Below the pieces are notes generated by a model that saw only the letters and a list, made by a program, of their open reading frames with translations, did no database searches and was not told the DNA's origin. A stretch of DNA of 64,000 bases from JALHUB01 sp050010555. GTDB taxonomy: Bacteria; Chloroflexota; Dehalococcoidia; DSTF01; JALHUB01. This document shows, piece after piece, positions 30,813 to 48,589 of this stretch; position 1 is the first letter of the stretch; every line of letters starts with the position of its first letter. The stretch lies in the NCBI GenBank assembly GCA_050010555.1, contig JBEKKV010000004.1, positions 17,137 to 81,136 of the forward strand, given 5' to 3'. A program made the position numbers and the translations under genes.

Positions 30813-30868
30813 TATCTTCGCCTCCCACGCCCTTCGCCCCGTACCGCTCGCATCCGACCGACACCGAC

Positions 30869-31033
30869 TTACCTGACCTCACGGTGCGCGCGGTGACAGC
30901 GGCAGCGCGGGCAGTACTTGCGCAGCTCGATACGTTCGGAGTCGTTGCGCCGGTTCTTCTCGGTTACGTAGTTCCGCTCCCGGCACTCTGAGCATGCCAG
31001 GGTGATGATCGCTCGTTCTTCTTTCTTCGCCAT
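30869..31033 (-). CDS. rpmG: 50S ribosomal protein L33
   Basis: This 54-aa protein reads MAKKEERAIITLACSECRE at its start and has L33 features: two CxxC zinc knuckles (CSEC and CPRC), NYVTEKNRRNDSERIELRKYCPRC, and a basic C-terminus ending HREVR. It is the zinc-containing (C+) form of L33. It sits between tuf and secE, as in many bacteria. Confidence 0.96.
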   Translation of the reverse strand: MAKKEERAIITLACSECRERNYVTEKNRRNDSERIELRKYCPRCRCHRAHREVR

Positions 31034-31072
31034 CTAGCTCTCGACCAGCTTCGGGCCGGCCCCTCTCTCTTC

Positions 31073-32272
<1,200 letters not shown>

Positions 32273-32295
32273 GTCGCTTTGTTCCTCCTAGATTA

Positions 32296-32371
32296 TGGAG
32301 CCCACACTCGGACTCGAACCGAGGACCCCGTTCTTACCAAGAACGTGCTCTACCTGCTGAGCTATGTGGGC
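32296..32371 (-). tRNA. tRNA-Thr(GGT)
   Basis: The 76-nt gene includes an encoded CCA end. The acceptor stem is GCCCACA/TGTGGGC, the anticodon stem CGTTC/GAACG closes the loop TTGGTAA with anticodon GGT, and the T-arm has GGTTCGAGTCC. It lies 23 nt upstream of tuf. Confidence 0.96.
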
Positions 32372-32464
32372 ACCTGAACTACGGCGGCTTGCGCGGCGAT
32401 CCTGCCTCCCTGCCGCCCCCTGGTCCGGTGCTTCGTTCTTCGGTTTCCCGTCTGAGCCTTCGAG

Positions 32465-32552
32465 TGGTGGAGGGGGCAGGATTCGAACCTGCGTAGCCTG
32501 TCAAGGCAGCGATTTTACAGACCGCCGGTTTTAGCCGCTCACCCACCCCTCC
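32465..32552 (-). tRNA. tRNA-Tyr(GTA)
   Basis: The 88-nt gene has acceptor GGAGGGG/CCCCTCC, a long class II variable arm, anticodon loop CTGTAAA with anticodon GTA, T-arm GGTTCGAATCC and an encoded CCA. Confidence 0.96.
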
Positions 32553-32565
32553 GCCTGCATCAAGC

Positions 32566-32641
32566 TGGAGCCCGAGGGGGGATTCGAACCCACCAACCTA
32601 CCGATTACAAGTCGGTTGCGCTACCATTGCGCCACTCGGGC
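32566..32641 (-). tRNA. tRNA-Thr(TGT)
   Basis: The 76-nt gene has acceptor GCCCGAG/CTCGGGC, anticodon loop CTTGTAA with anticodon TGT, and an encoded CCA. One T-stem pair looks mismatched. It is the first tRNA of the Thr-Tyr-Thr-tuf cluster. Confidence 0.95.
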
Positions 32642-32692
32642 TTGCTGCGCTCCACCCAAGGGCCCAATCCCTTTCGGGCGTAACAAAAGTAG

Positions 32693-32710
32693 GCCCCCGA
32701 CAATCGGGGC
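32693..32710 (-). terminator. Hairpin between cysS and the tRNA genes
   Basis: GCCCCGA and TCGGGGC flank a 3-nt loop; on the minus strand CTACTTTTG follows. It may end cysS transcripts or cap the tRNA-tuf leader, since the promoter at 32725-32753 lies just upstream. Confidence 0.45.
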
Positions 32711-32724
32711 TCTTAGCATACGTA

Positions 32725-32753
32725 AGTATAGGGATTGCCCCGCCCTAAGTCAA
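32725..32753 (-). promoter_or_regulatory. Promoter of the tRNA-tuf operon
   Basis: On the minus strand TTGACT (32748-32753) and TATACT (32725-32730) are 17 nt apart. The -35 element overlaps the cysS stop codon. This strong, near-consensus promoter fits the high expression of tRNA and EF-Tu. Confidence 0.7.
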
Positions 32754-34111
32754 TCCTTGCGCTTCCAGGTTGTGCCCTCGCGGCCGTCCTCAAGCACGAT
32801 GCCCAGCGCTTCCAGGCGGCTGCGGACCTCGTCCGCCAGAGCGAACTGCTTAGCTTGTCGAAGGCCTTCGCGCGTCTCGATGAGCAGCTCGATGAACGGC
32901 GCGGCGGAAACGGCGGTCTCCCCTTCTTCCAGCGTCAGCCCGAAGATGCCCGCCAGCTCCAGTAGCGTCGCCTGGGCCTCCCGAATGCTCCGACCTTCGT
33001 CGCGGGCTCGGTTGATCTCGCGCGCCAGGTCGAACAGCGCGGCCAGCGCCTGGGCCGTGTTGAGATCGTTCTCCATCTGCTCGACGAAGCGCTCCCGGAA
33101 CGGCGCCGCGTCCAGCGACTCGCCGCCGTCCGGCGAGGGCGCATGCGCCGCCGTCCGGAGCCGTTCGACGCCGCGCTTGGCCGCTGTCAGCGCCTCGTCT
33201 GCGTAGGTGAGCGGGCTGCGATAGTTGGAGCTGAGGATGAACAGGCGCAGCGTGTCGGCGCCGTGCTGGTCGAGGGCGTCGGTGATGGCGACGAGGTTGC
33301 CCAGCGAGCGCGTCATCTTCTCCTCGCCGTCGCTCAGGCGGGCGAGACCGTTGTGCACCCAGAAGCGCACGAACGGCTTGATCCCGGTGTAGCACTCCGA
33401 TTGCGCCAGCTCGTTCTCGTGATGGGGGAAGATGAGGTCCTGGCCGCCGCCGTGGATGTCCAGCCGCCCCAGGTAGCGCAGCGACATGACGGAGCACTCG
33501 ATGTGCCAGCCCGGCCGGCCCGGCCCCCACGGGCTCTCCCAGGAAGGCTCACCTTCTTTCGAAGCCTTCCACAGGGCGAAGTCCATCGGGTGCTCCTTGC
33601 GCTCGTCGACTTCGATACGTGCGCCCGCCTGCAGGTCGTCCAGCGAGCGCCCGGAAAGCTTGCCGTACTCCGGATCGCTCCGGACGCGGAAATAGACATC
33701 GCCGTCGACGGGATAGGCGTGCCCCTTGGCGATGAGTCCCTGGATCATCTCGATCATGCCGGGTATCTCGTGCGTCGCCAGCGGGTAGACGTGCGCCCTC
33801 TGGATGCGAAGCCGGTCCATGTCGGCGAAGAAGCGGTCGACGTACTGCCGCGATAGCTCTTCCGTGGAGACGCCCGTCGCCTGCGCCCGCGCGATGATCT
33901 TGTCCTCGATGTCGGTGAAGTTCTGGACGTGGCGCACCTTGTAGCCGCGCCACTCCAGGTAGCGGCGCAACACGTCGAACACGACGTAGCTCATGGCGTG
34001 CCCGACGTGGCAGGGCGCGTACAGGTTGGGCCCGCAGACGTACATCTTCACCGTGTCGTCGGAGGGCGCGAACTCGTCTTCCGTCCGCGTCAGCGTGTTG
34101 TACAGCCTCAT
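32750..34111 (-). CDS. cysS: Cysteinyl-tRNA synthetase
   Basis: The 453-aa class I synthetase has VCGPNLYAPCHVGH (HIGH-box region at about residues 25-38, reading HVGH), the zinc-site stretch WHIECSVM with GGGQDLIFPHHENELAQSE, and a KMSKS equivalent reading KMTRSLGNL near residue 265. The KMTRS variant keeps the catalytic lysine and serine but replaces the central Ser-Lys. It charges tRNA-Cys. It overlaps cysE by 4 nt, pairing cysteine synthesis with its charging. Confidence 0.96.
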   Translation of the reverse strand: MRLYNTLTRTEDEFAPSDDTVKMYVCGPNLYAPCHVGHAMSYVVFDVLRRYLEWRGYKVRHVQNFTDIEDKIIARAQATGVSTEELSRQYVDRFFADMDRLRIQRAHVYPLATHEIPGMIEMIQGLIAKGHAYPVDGDVYFRVRSDPEYGKLSGRSLDDLQAGARIEVDERKEHPMDFALWKASKEGEPSWESPWGPGRPGWHIECSVMSLRYLGRLDIHGGGQDLIFPHHENELAQSECYTGIKPFVRFWVHNGLARLSDGEEKMTRSLGNLVAITDALDQHGADTLRLFILSSNYRSPLTYADEALTAAKRGVERLRTAAHAPSPDGGESLDAAPFRERFVEQMENDLNTAQALAALFDLAREINRARDEGRSIREAQATLLELAGIFGLTLEEGETAVSAAPFIELLIETREGLRQAKQFALADEVRSRLEALGIVLEDGREGTTWKRKD

Positions 34112-34788
34112 GCTTCGCTTTCCTCGCTAGCCCTGATTTCGGTTGTCTCCGGCGGTTGCCCGTTAGTCGGGAGCAGGCGACTCTCCAGCCGCTCGACTCG
34201 CTTCTCCAGCGCCCGGATCCGGTCCCATTCCGGGTCCGGCATCCGCATCACCGTCTCCTCGCCCGGCTCCTGGAAGGCGGCGATGTGTCCCGGCACGCCG
34301 ACGACGGTAGCGTTGGCGGGAACGTCGGTGATGACGACGGAGCCGGCGCCTATGCGCGCGTTCTCGCCGATCTCTATCGCGCCTATGACCTCTGCGCCCG
34401 CGCCGACGGTGACGTTGTTGCGCAGCGTCGGGTGGCGTTTCTCCCGCCTGTGGCTGGTGCCGCCCAGCGTCACGCCCTGGTAGAGATGGCAGTCGTCGCC
34501 GATCTCCGCCGTCTCGCCGATCACCGTCCCCATGCCGTGGTCGATGAACAGCCCCTCCCCGATCTTCGCGCCCGGGTGTATCTCGATGCCGGTCAGGAAG
34601 CGGCCTGCCGCCGAAACGAGGCGCGGCGCCAGCGGAACGCGTCGATTGTAAAGCGTGTGCGCCAGGCGGTGGAACTGGCGAGCGTGGAAGCCCGGGTATG
34701 CCAGGATAACTTCCAGATTGCTCGTGGCCGCCGGGTCACTTCGCCTAGCGGTCTGGATATCACGAACTATGCTCTGTAAGACTTTCAT
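34108..34788 (-). CDS. cysE: Serine O-acetyltransferase
   Basis: The 226-aa protein has the SAT helical N-terminus (VILAYPGFHARQFHRLAHTLYNR) and left-handed beta-helix hexapeptide repeats with GIEIHPGAKIGEGLFIDHGMGTVIGETAEIGDDCHLYQGVTLGG, the catalytic His-Asp region of CysE. It makes O-acetylserine for cysteine synthesis. The C-terminus (EKRVERLESRLL) is a short coiled coil in place of the usual inhibition tail. A structured leader precedes it. Confidence 0.95.
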   Translation of the reverse strand: MKVLQSIVRDIQTARRSDPAATSNLEVILAYPGFHARQFHRLAHTLYNRRVPLAPRLVSAAGRFLTGIEIHPGAKIGEGLFIDHGMGTVIGETAEIGDDCHLYQGVTLGGTSHRREKRHPTLRNNVTVGAGAEVIGAIEIGENARIGAGSVVITDVPANATVVGVPGHIAAFQEPGEETVMRMPDPEWDRIRALEKRVERLESRLLPTNGQPPETTEIRASEESEA

Positions 34789-34980
34789 CTTGCCCTCGAT
34801 TTCGATTCAGAAGATAGGCCCGCGCGTGCGGGCTGTGCCGCTTTCCGGGCGTCGCTCAGCGCGACCGCCCGCTGCTACAGACGCAGCGACATCTCCTGCC
34901 CTTCTGCGAGGGCCGCGGCAGGTCCGGCTTTCGGACCGATCTTTGTGAGGAATTAGCGTCCACTACCTCTACTCTATCAA
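34789..34980 (-). promoter_or_regulatory. Structured leader and promoter of cysE-cysS
   Basis: A promoter-like pair TTGATA (34975-34980) and GCTAAT (34952-34957), 17 nt apart on the minus strand, overlaps the end of ispF. The following 157-nt leader folds into several stems: GGTCCG/CGGACC, GCTGC/GCAGC, GTCGC/GCGAC within GGGCG/CGCCC, and GCCCGC/GCGGGC near the start codon. I found no T-box consensus (no GGTGGNACCGCG), so the regulator is unknown. Confidence 0.4.
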
Positions 34981-35436
34981 GGCGACAGCCATCGCGGCAA
35001 TCCCTTCGCCTCTGCCTATCGCCCCCAGGCCTTCATGGGTGGTCGCTTTCACGCTTACCCGCGACGTGTCGATCTCCAGCGCGGCGGCGATCGCCTTCCG
35101 CATGGATGGGATGTGCGGCGCGAGCTTCGGCGCCTCAGCAATCACCGTCGCATCGACGTTGCCGACGGCATGGCCGCTCTTGGCTAGCAGCGCCCGCGTT
35201 CGCCGGAGCAGCTCCGCGCTGTCGATGTCTTTGTACGCCGGATCGCCCGGGGGGAAATGCCTGCCGATATCGTCCAGCCCGGCGGCGCCCAGCAGCGCAT
35301 CGATGACGGCGTGCAGGAGGACGTCGGCGTCGCTGTGGCCGCTCAGGCCCGGCGACCCTTCGATCCGAACGCCGCCAAGGATGAGCGGCCGCGCTGCGTC
35401 GAAGGGGTGGACGTCGTAGCCGATGCCGACCCTCAT
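34969..35436 (-). CDS. ispF: 2-C-methyl-D-erythritol 2,4-cyclodiphosphate synthase
   Basis: The 155-aa protein has the IspF metal site GYDVHPF, LSGHSDADVLLHAVIDALLGAAGLDDIGRHFPP, and the C-terminal KATTHEGLGAIGRGEGIAAMA. It closes the cyclodiphosphate ring in the MEP isoprenoid pathway. It is one nt from ispD, so the two consecutive-pathway enzymes are coupled. Confidence 0.97.
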   Translation of the reverse strand: MRVGIGYDVHPFDAARPLILGGVRIEGSPGLSGHSDADVLLHAVIDALLGAAGLDDIGRHFPPGDPAYKDIDSAELLRRTRALLAKSGHAVGNVDATVIAEAPKLAPHIPSMRKAIAAALEIDTSRVSVKATTHEGLGAIGRGEGIAAMAVALIE

Positions 35437-35437
35437 G

Positions 35438-36154
35438 CTACATCCGATGCCACTTCAGAAGCATCTGCGCCAGCACGAGGTCTTCGGGCGTCGTCACTTT
35501 GATGTTGTGATATGAGCCCATGAAGACCTTGACCTCGTAGCCCATGCGCTCGACGAGAGCGGCGTCATCGTTGGCGAAGGTCCGGCCGTCCGCCTTGCGG
35601 TGCGCCTCCATCAGCAAGTCGTAGCGGAAGACCTGCGGCGTCTGGATCAGCCAGAGACCGTTGCGCTCCAGGCTCTTTTCGACGATCTGGCGCTCATTGA
35701 CGAGCTTGAGCGTGTCGTGGACGGGAACCGCGCAGGTAGCGGCGCCGGTCTGACGCGCCGCTGCCAGCCCCTGCTCGATGAGCTTCGTCGTGACCAGCGG
35801 GCGCGCGCCGTCGTGCACTATCACCCACTCGCAGGGACCGAGGGCCTCCAGCCCGGCGCGGACCGACTGCTGCCGCTCCTCGCCGCCGAAGCAGATCTCC
35901 GTAACCTTGCCGAAGTGCGCGCCCTTGATGAGCGACAGCCCGAGCTTCTGCCTGTCCGACGAGAGCACGAGCGCGATCTTGTCTACCGCCGAGCAGAATT
36001 GGAACATGGAGACGGTGTGGGCCAGCAATGGCCTGCCGCCAACGGAGACCCATATCTTGTCGCCGCCGCCCATGCGCAGGCTTCGACCGGCCGCCACGAT
36101 TATGGCGCCGACCCCCCTCTTCGTCCGTACCGCGGCCTCGGCATCGTCAGGCAT
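35438..36154 (-). CDS. ispD: 2-C-methyl-D-erythritol 4-phosphate cytidylyltransferase
   Basis: The 238-aa protein has the CTP-binding signature AIIVAAGRSLRMGGGDKIW, the WVIVHDGARPLVT motif and the C-terminal YHNIKVTTPEDLVLAQMLL. It transfers CMP to MEP. It is followed directly by ispF and preceded by the PIN-TRAM gene, the same neighbour as in many Gram-positive and Chloroflexota genomes. Confidence 0.96.
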   Translation of the reverse strand: MPDDAEAAVRTKRGVGAIIVAAGRSLRMGGGDKIWVSVGGRPLLAHTVSMFQFCSAVDKIALVLSSDRQKLGLSLIKGAHFGKVTEICFGGEERQQSVRAGLEALGPCEWVIVHDGARPLVTTKLIEQGLAAARQTGAATCAVPVHDTLKLVNERQIVEKSLERNGLWLIQTPQVFRYDLLMEAHRKADGRTFANDDAALVERMGYEVKVFMGSYHNIKVTTPEDLVLAQMLLKWHRM

Positions 36155-36163
36155 GCTTCAAGC

Positions 36164-37213
36164 TTACCCCTTCGGCTGCGCGAAGATCATCCGTCCCGCT
36201 ACGGTCTGCAACACGCGCGTGACGGTGATCTCGATCTCCTCGTTCAAACGGCGGCGTCCGCCTTCCACCACTACCATCGTCCCATCTTCTAGAAAGCCTA
36301 CTCCCTGGCCAAGTTCCTTGCCTTCCTGGATAACGCGGACCACCATCTCTTCGCCCGGGAGGACGATGGACTTGACGGCGTTGGCAAGCTGGTTGACGTT
36401 CAACACCGAGACGCCCTCTATCTCCGCCACCCGATTCAGATTGAAGTCGTTGGTGATGATCGGGCAGCCAAGAATCGAAGCCATGCGAACCAGCTTGCTA
36501 TCGACCTCCGGCACGTCCTCGAAATCCCTGTCTGTGATCTCTATCGGTACGGGCGACTCCTTCTGAAGACGGTTCAGCACCTCTAAGCCGCGACGCCCCC
36601 GATTACGTCGAAGAGCGTCCGGCGAGTCGGCGATGTGGCGCAACTCATCGAGGACGAAGCGCGGCAAAACGAGCGACCCCTGGATGAAGCCGGCCTCCGA
36701 GACGTCGGCGATGCGGCCGTCGATGATGGCGCTCGTGTCCACCAGGAAGCGCTGCCCCTTGCTCCAACTCCTGCTGCCGTAGCCGTTACCGCCGTTCTTT
36801 GGCCGGCTGCTCATCAGCGCCGTCAGCTCGTCGGCGCGGCCGGCAAACAGCAGCAGACCACCGCCGCCGGCGATGAAGGCGGTAACCAGCGGCGCAATCC
36901 AACCGGCCGGATCAGGCAGGCGCGAGAGGGCGGGCACCAGCAACACAGACACGATGAGACCGGAGGTCAGGCCCAGCGTCGCCAAGCCGATCTGCGGCAA
37001 CGAAAGACGCCTTAGATAGCGTCGCATTCTCTCCACCGGCGCAAGGAAGATGATAGGGAATATGCCTGCCCCAAGAATCGCCCCCACCACGAGAAAGATT
37101 GCCACGAACGCCGGCTTCGTCGAACCGCTCTCCCCCGCGGTCGCGAGCCAGCCCAGCCCGAAGCCGGCCCCACCGAGGAGAAGAGCTCCCACTCCACATA
37201 AGAGCACTTTCAT
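36164..37213 (-). CDS. PIN-TRAM membrane protein (YacL-like)
   Basis: The 349-aa protein has four hydrophobic segments at the N-terminus, a PIN nuclease domain (FLVDTSAIIDGRIADVSEAGFIQGSLVLPRFVLDEL ... PIEITDRDFEDVPEVDSKLVRMA, ITNDFNLNRVAEI) with the acidic residues in place, and a C-terminal TRAM domain (LPGEEMVVRVIQEGKELGQGVGFLEDGTMVVVE). I start at the ATG at 37211-37213 with GGGAG 8 nt upstream. It is probably a membrane-bound RNase; its substrate is not known. It heads the ispD-ispF cluster. Confidence 0.9.
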   Translation of the reverse strand: MKVLLCGVGALLLGGAGFGLGWLATAGESGSTKPAFVAIFLVVGAILGAGIFPIIFLAPVERMRRYLRRLSLPQIGLATLGLTSGLIVSVLLVPALSRLPDPAGWIAPLVTAFIAGGGGLLLFAGRADELTALMSSRPKNGGNGYGSRSWSKGQRFLVDTSAIIDGRIADVSEAGFIQGSLVLPRFVLDELRHIADSPDALRRNRGRRGLEVLNRLQKESPVPIEITDRDFEDVPEVDSKLVRMASILGCPIITNDFNLNRVAEIEGVSVLNVNQLANAVKSIVLPGEEMVVRVIQEGKELGQGVGFLEDGTMVVVEGGRRRLNEEIEITVTRVLQTVAGRMIFAQPKG

Positions 37214-37500
37214 ACCGACCACTCCCTTCCCAGGAGAAAACGAAAAGAGCGCAGCTCAGCACGCTCTTTACAGAAGCCAAGACCCTTCCGACCCAAGGGC
37301 AGGCGGGATAGCCTGGGGCGAACAACATCGGACCCGGCCTACTAAGTCTTACGTCCTACAAGATTGATGATAGCAGGCGCAGCAACACGCCGTAAAGCAA
37401 GGATTTCCCCTATTCCTGCGGGTAGAGGACTCGAAATTGCGGGCGCGACGGCGCTTCGGGTATGATCTCCATAAGCTTCGCAATCGCCGGAAAGGCCCCT

Positions 37501-39348
37501 ATGCCGGACTTCGATTCCGTCCTCAAGAACGTCAGCCGCCCCGCCCGTTACGCCGGCGGAGAGTGGAACGCCGTCGTCAAGGACTGGAGCGCCACGCCCG
37601 TGCGCCTGGCCCTTGCCTACCCCGACGTCTACGAGATCGGCATGTCGAACCTGGGCATCGCCATCCTGTACGACATCCTCAACAGCCAACCTGACGTGCT
37701 GGCCGAGCGCGTCTGTGCGCCCTGGCCGGACATGGAGAAGGAGTTGCGGACGCGCGGCCTTCCCCTCTTTAGCCTGGAAACGCGTCATCCGCTGGCGGAG
37801 TTCGACGCCATCGGCTTCTCGCTCGGCTACGAGCTCACCTTCACCAACGTGCTCAACATGCTCGACCTCGCCGGCCTGCGGCTGCGCAGCGCCGACCGAA
37901 CCTCGGAGCATCCGCTGGTGCTCGCCGGCGGGACGGCTGCCCTCAATCCGGAACCGCTGTCCGCCTTCATCGATGCATTTGTGCTCGGCGAGGGCGAAGA
38001 GGCCGTGCTCGAAATCGCCGAAGTCTTGCGACAGGAGAAGGCGTCGGGAGGCAAGCAGCGGGCGGACGTTCTCCGGGAGCTTTCGCAGATTCCGGGCGTC
38101 TACGTCCCCGGCCTCTACGACGTTGCCTACAATAGCGACGGCACGGTGGCGGAGATTCGACCGCGGGAAGGCGCGCCAGCAAAGGTGAGGCGCCGCTTCC
38201 TGGAGCGACTCTCGCCGCCGCTGCTACGACCCATCGTCCCTTTCATGCAGACGGTGCACGACCGCGCCGCCGTCGAGATCCAGCGCGGCTGCGTGCGCGG
38301 CTGCCGCTTCTGTCAGGCGGGCGTCATCTACCGGCCGCGTCGGGAGCGGTCCTGCGACGAGGTGCTCGACGCCGCGCGCGCCCTCCTCGCCGCCACGGGC
38401 TACGATGAGCTCGGCCTGCTCTCCCTCAACACCGCCGATCACTCGGAGATCGGCCCGATAGTCGAAGCGCTGCGCCGTGAATTCGGCGAGCGCCTCGCCA
38501 TCGCCTTGCCCAGCCTGCGCGTCGACAGCTTCTCGGTGCGCCTCGCGGCGTCGGCTTCGGGCCCGGGGCGTCGCAACATCACTTTCGCGCCGGAAGCAGG
38601 CAGCCAGCGGCTGCGCAACGTCATAAACAAGCCGACAACGGACGCCGATCTCCTGCAGGCGGCGGAGACGGCGTTCGAGCACGGCTGGACGAGCCTGAAG
38701 CTGTACTTCATGGTCGGCCTGCCGACGGAGACGCTGGAGGACGCGCAGGGCATCGTCGACCTGGCGGCCGCGGTGCGCGACGCGGGCCGACGGCGGCACG
38801 GCGGCCGAGCCCAGGTGAAGGTAAGCACGTCTATCTTCGTCCCCAAGCCGCACACGCCCTTCCAGTGGGCGCCGCAGATGCCCGCCGACGAAATCGAAGC
38901 GCGCCACGACCTGCTGCGACGCGGCCTCAAGCGCATCGGCGTCGCCTTCACCTGGAACGACCCGAAGCAAAGCCTTATCGAGGCGATGCTGTCGCGCGGT
39001 GACCGGCGTCTGGGCACAGTCATCGAGAGCGCCTGGCGGCACGGCGCCCGCTTCGACGCTTGGAACGAGCTGCTGAACGTGGGCGCCTGGCAGTCGGCGC
39101 TGGCGGAGTCGGGGCTATCGGCCGAGTCCTACGCCCGGCGTCAACGCGATGAGTTCGAGGTGTTGCCCTGGTCGCACATCGATAGCGGCGTCAGCGAGGC
39201 GTTCCTGCGGGGCGAGTGGCGCAAGGCGCTCAGCGTTGAGACGACGCCGGATTGCCGCGTGGAGGGCTGCAACGTTTGCGGCCTGCAGGCGTACTCGGAG
39301 GCGTGCGCGGAGCGGTTGGCGGTGGTGAGGAGCACGACGAGACGCTAA
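37501..39348 (+). CDS. B12-binding-type radical SAM protein (TIGR03960-like)
   Basis: The 615-aa protein has an N-terminal cobalamin-binding-like Rossmann domain (VRLALAYPDVYEIGMSNLGIAILYDILN), a radical SAM cluster RGCVRGCRFCQAG (Cys264, Cys268, Cys271), and a C-terminal domain ending in a Cys pair region (TTPDCRVEGCNVCGLQ). The order matches the TIGR03960/DUF2344-linked radical SAM family, which is widespread and of unknown exact function; tRNA or protein modification is often suspected. I use the ATG at 37501, whose product starts MPDFDSVLKNVSRPARYAGG as in the family. The gene is convergent with rpoC. Confidence 0.85.
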   Translation: MPDFDSVLKNVSRPARYAGGEWNAVVKDWSATPVRLALAYPDVYEIGMSNLGIAILYDILNSQPDVLAERVCAPWPDMEKELRTRGLPLFSLETRHPLAEFDAIGFSLGYELTFTNVLNMLDLAGLRLRSADRTSEHPLVLAGGTAALNPEPLSAFIDAFVLGEGEEAVLEIAEVLRQEKASGGKQRADVLRELSQIPGVYVPGLYDVAYNSDGTVAEIRPREGAPAKVRRRFLERLSPPLLRPIVPFMQTVHDRAAVEIQRGCVRGCRFCQAGVIYRPRRERSCDEVLDAARALLAATGYDELGLLSLNTADHSEIGPIVEALRREFGERLAIALPSLRVDSFSVRLAASASGPGRRNITFAPEAGSQRLRNVINKPTTDADLLQAAETAFEHGWTSLKLYFMVGLPTETLEDAQGIVDLAAAVRDAGRRRHGGRAQVKVSTSIFVPKPHTPFQWAPQMPADEIEARHDLLRRGLKRIGVAFTWNDPKQSLIEAMLSRGDRRLGTVIESAWRHGARFDAWNELLNVGAWQSALAESGLSAESYARRQRDEFEVLPWSHIDSGVSEAFLRGEWRKALSVETTPDCRVEGCNVCGLQAYSEACAERLAVVRSTTRR

Positions 39349-39363
39349 CCCATCGCGGGCAGG

Positions 39364-39386
39364 AAAAAGCCCCGGGATTCCGGGGC
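39364..39386 (-). terminator. Intrinsic terminator of rpoBC
   Basis: On the minus strand GCCCCGG pairs with CCGGGGC across a 4-nt loop, followed by TTTTT. It lies 28 nt after the rpoC stop, between convergent rpoC and the radical SAM gene. Confidence 0.88.
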
Positions 39387-39413
39387 TCTCTCGCATTGAA
39401 ATGAATTTGCCGG

Positions 39414-47670
<8,257 letters not shown>

Positions 47671-47798
47671 ATTAGTCTCTCCTCAAGAGCCTTTAAGTCC
47701 GCAGTCTCTTGTGGTCAAAGGGCGGAAACTACCATAAGTCCTTTTTCTGGGGAAAAAGACGACAAAGGGGGTTCTTCTGTCTATTTGCAACCAGGTTC

Positions 47799-47828
47799 AG
47801 TATAGCAGAGCTGGAAGCGCCGAGTCAA
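47799..47828 (-). promoter_or_regulatory. rpoBC promoter
   Basis: On the minus strand TTGACT (47823-47828) and TATACT (47799-47804) are 18 nt apart. The 120-nt leader carries a small CTTTTTC/GAAAAAG hairpin. The rest of the 276-nt gap to cobO is AT-richer and holds a possible TAGAAT (47914-47919) for cobO. Confidence 0.65.
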
Positions 47829-47946
47829 CCGTTAAATATACAGTCTTCCCCCCGATACCGCAATCCCCACCCCCTATTTTTGGCCCCGTCTCGCCGCCGG
47901 GCCGCGCGCCTGCTAGAATCAAGCAACGTCTTTGTAGAAGGACCGC

Positions 47947-48486
47947 ATGGACGCATCGACAGAGCCCGCCAAGAAGTCCCTCGTCCTCCTCTTCACCGGC
48001 GACGGCAAGGGGAAAACTACGGCCGCCCTCGGCGTCCTCCTGCGCGCCTGGGGAAGAGACCTGCGCGTCACGATGCTGTCGTTCATCAAGGCGGCGGACG
48101 GCGACTACGGCGAACAGCGCGCCGCCCGAAAGCTGGGCATCGAGATCAGCGCGGTCGGGCGCGGCTTCACCTGGCTCTCCGACGACATCGAAAAGGACCG
48201 CGCGATGGCGCTGGACGGCTGGCGGCAGGCGCGGGAGAAGATAGCCGCCGGCTCGTACGACGTCGTGGTGCTCGACGAGCTGACCTACCCCATCGCGCTG
48301 GGCTGGCTCTCCGTCGACGAGGTCGTCGACGCGCTGGGGCGGAGGCCCGAGGGCGTCCACGTCATCATCACCGGCCGAAAAGCGCCGGAGCGTCTCATCG
48401 CCTTCGCCGACCTGGTGACGGAGATGCGGGAGGTCAAGCACCCCTTCCAGCAGGGCAGCGAAGCGGTCGCGGGAATCGATTTCTAG
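47947..48486 (+). CDS. cobO: Cob(I)alamin adenosyltransferase, CobO/BtuR type
   Basis: The 179-aa protein has the P-loop TGDGKGKTTAALG (from residue 17), the TMLSFIKAADGDYGEQRAARKLGIEI region, and VVVLDELTYPIALGWLSVDEVVDAL, the hallmark of the CobA/CobO family. It adds the 5'-deoxyadenosyl group to cob(I)alamin. It fits an organism that uses corrinoids. It ends in a region with a 15-bp hairpin shared with htrA. Confidence 0.95.
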   Translation: MDASTEPAKKSLVLLFTGDGKGKTTAALGVLLRAWGRDLRVTMLSFIKAADGDYGEQRAARKLGIEISAVGRGFTWLSDDIEKDRAMALDGWRQAREKIAAGSYDVVVLDELTYPIALGWLSVDEVVDALGRRPEGVHVIITGRKAPERLIAFADLVTEMREVKHPFQQGSEAVAGIDF

Positions 48487-48528
48487 CACTTTCGAACGAC
48501 CCTGGCGTTCCGTCTGATGACCGGCGAC

Positions 48529-48564
48529 GCTATGAAGCGACGGGGCGGGCCGTCGCTTCATAGC
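48529..48564. terminator. 15-bp perfect inverted repeat between cobO and htrA
   Basis: GCTATGAAGCGACGG (48529-48543) is perfectly complementary to 48550-48564, with a 6-nt loop. It has no T run on either side. It lies between convergent genes and probably acts as a bidirectional barrier. Confidence 0.65.
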
Positions 48565-48589
48565 ACCGAGAAGGGGGATCAAAGAATCG

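Noticed and set aside
34789..34945. T-box riboswitch for cysteine
   Set aside because: The antiterminator consensus AGGGTGGNACCGCG is absent and no specifier loop could be placed.
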